Positions 17,215 to 17,471 of a stretch of 17,471 nucleotides of DNA are shown here, piece by piece. The number at the start of each line of letters is the position of its first letter. The stretch's first letter is position 1. Where the stretch lies: contig DATFBW010000316.1 in NCBI GenBank assembly GCA_035253645.1, positions 1-17,471 of the forward strand, written 5' to 3'. Origin of the DNA: DASYRX01 sp035253645. Its GTDB lineage: Bacteria > Gemmatimonadota > Gemmatimonadetes > Gemmatimonadales > Gemmatimonadaceae. The notes beneath the pieces are model-generated. The model saw only the letters and a list, made by a program, of their open reading frames with translations. It made no database searches and was not told the origin of the DNA. The position numbers and the translations under genes are program-made.

Positions 17215-17471
17215 CTACGCCCGTACCACGTAGCCGACGCCGCGCACGGTACCGATCAGCTTCTTGTCGAAGCGTGCGTCTACCTTCTTGCGCAAGTGAT
17301 TGATCACGACGTCCACGATGTTAGTCCCTGGGTCGAAGTGATACCCCCAGGCGTACTCCGTGATCAATGTGCGACTCATCACCTTGCCTGCGTGGCGCAT
17401 CAGGTACTCGAGCACCGCGTATTCCTTGGGCGTCAGCTCGATGAGCTGACCGTTCCGCCGCACCTCGTGCG
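17215..17471 (-). CDS. OmpR/PhoB-family response regulator, C-terminal DNA-binding part (N terminus outside window)
   Basis: The visible 84 residues form a winged-helix trans_reg_C domain: LIELTPKEYAVLEYLMRHAGKVMSR, then ITEYAWGYHFDPGTNIVDVVINHLRKKVD (recognition helix), and the closing hairpin IGTVRGVGYVVRA. The frame runs open to the window edge, so the receiver domain with the phospho-aspartate lies beyond base 17471. It is the partner of the adjacent kinase. The FDPGTNIVDVVINHLRKKVD style is common in CusR-like regulators. Confidence 0.93.
   Translation of the reverse strand, partial: HEVRRNGQLIELTPKEYAVLEYLMRHAGKVMSRTLITEYAWGYHFDPGTNIVDVVINHLRKKVDARFDKKLIGTVRGVGYVVRA

Overview
The window is GC-rich, densely coding chromosomal DNA with no phage, insertion-sequence, CRISPR, rRNA or tRNA signals. 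Gene content (a divergent membrane pyrophosphatase, TonB/ExbB/ExbD with doubled ExbD, a NagB fused to a PIG-L deacetylase, GGDEF-EAL signalling) and a very frequent 7-bp word, GTTAGGC, suggest a soil-type Gram-negative bacterium. Gemmatimonadota is my best guess, made from gene style and not from any marker gene.

Layout. Plus strand, 1-6284: the 3' end of a beta-lactamase-like serine hydrolase; an A-type Fe-S carrier (IscA/ErpA) followed by a perfect 12-bp terminator-like hairpin; a NagB/PIG-L fusion; a BadF-type N-acetylglucosamine kinase; and a membrane PAS-GGDEF-EAL protein behind a structured 118-nt leader. Minus strand, 6298-17471 (read right to left): a response regulator (partial) and sensor kinase pair; a tonB-exbB-exbD-exbD operon ending in a clear terminator; a second TonB-like gene with its own terminator; an LAT-type amino-acid transporter; a divergent H+-pyrophosphatase (hppA); and a CAT-type amino-acid permease that meets the GGDEF-EAL gene tail to tail with only 13 bp between them.

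How the genes work together. The kinase plus the fused deaminase/deacetylase could take GlcNAc to fructose-6-phosphate without a separate NagA. The Ton genes would energise outer-membrane uptake. The pyrophosphatase and two APC permeases link PPi hydrolysis, proton gradient and amino-acid transport. The kinase/regulator pair and the c-di-GMP enzyme are sensory.

The most unusual signals are at DNA level. (1) GTTAGGC/GCCTAAC occurs exactly 32 times, in every coding phase, and forms five stop codons. (2) Three unrelated minus-strand genes each have about four copies of a 7-bp tandem repeat placed right against their start codon, with a different unit in each case. (3) Several hairpins sit at unusual places: over a start region, with a stop codon in the loop, or as mutually exclusive alternatives.
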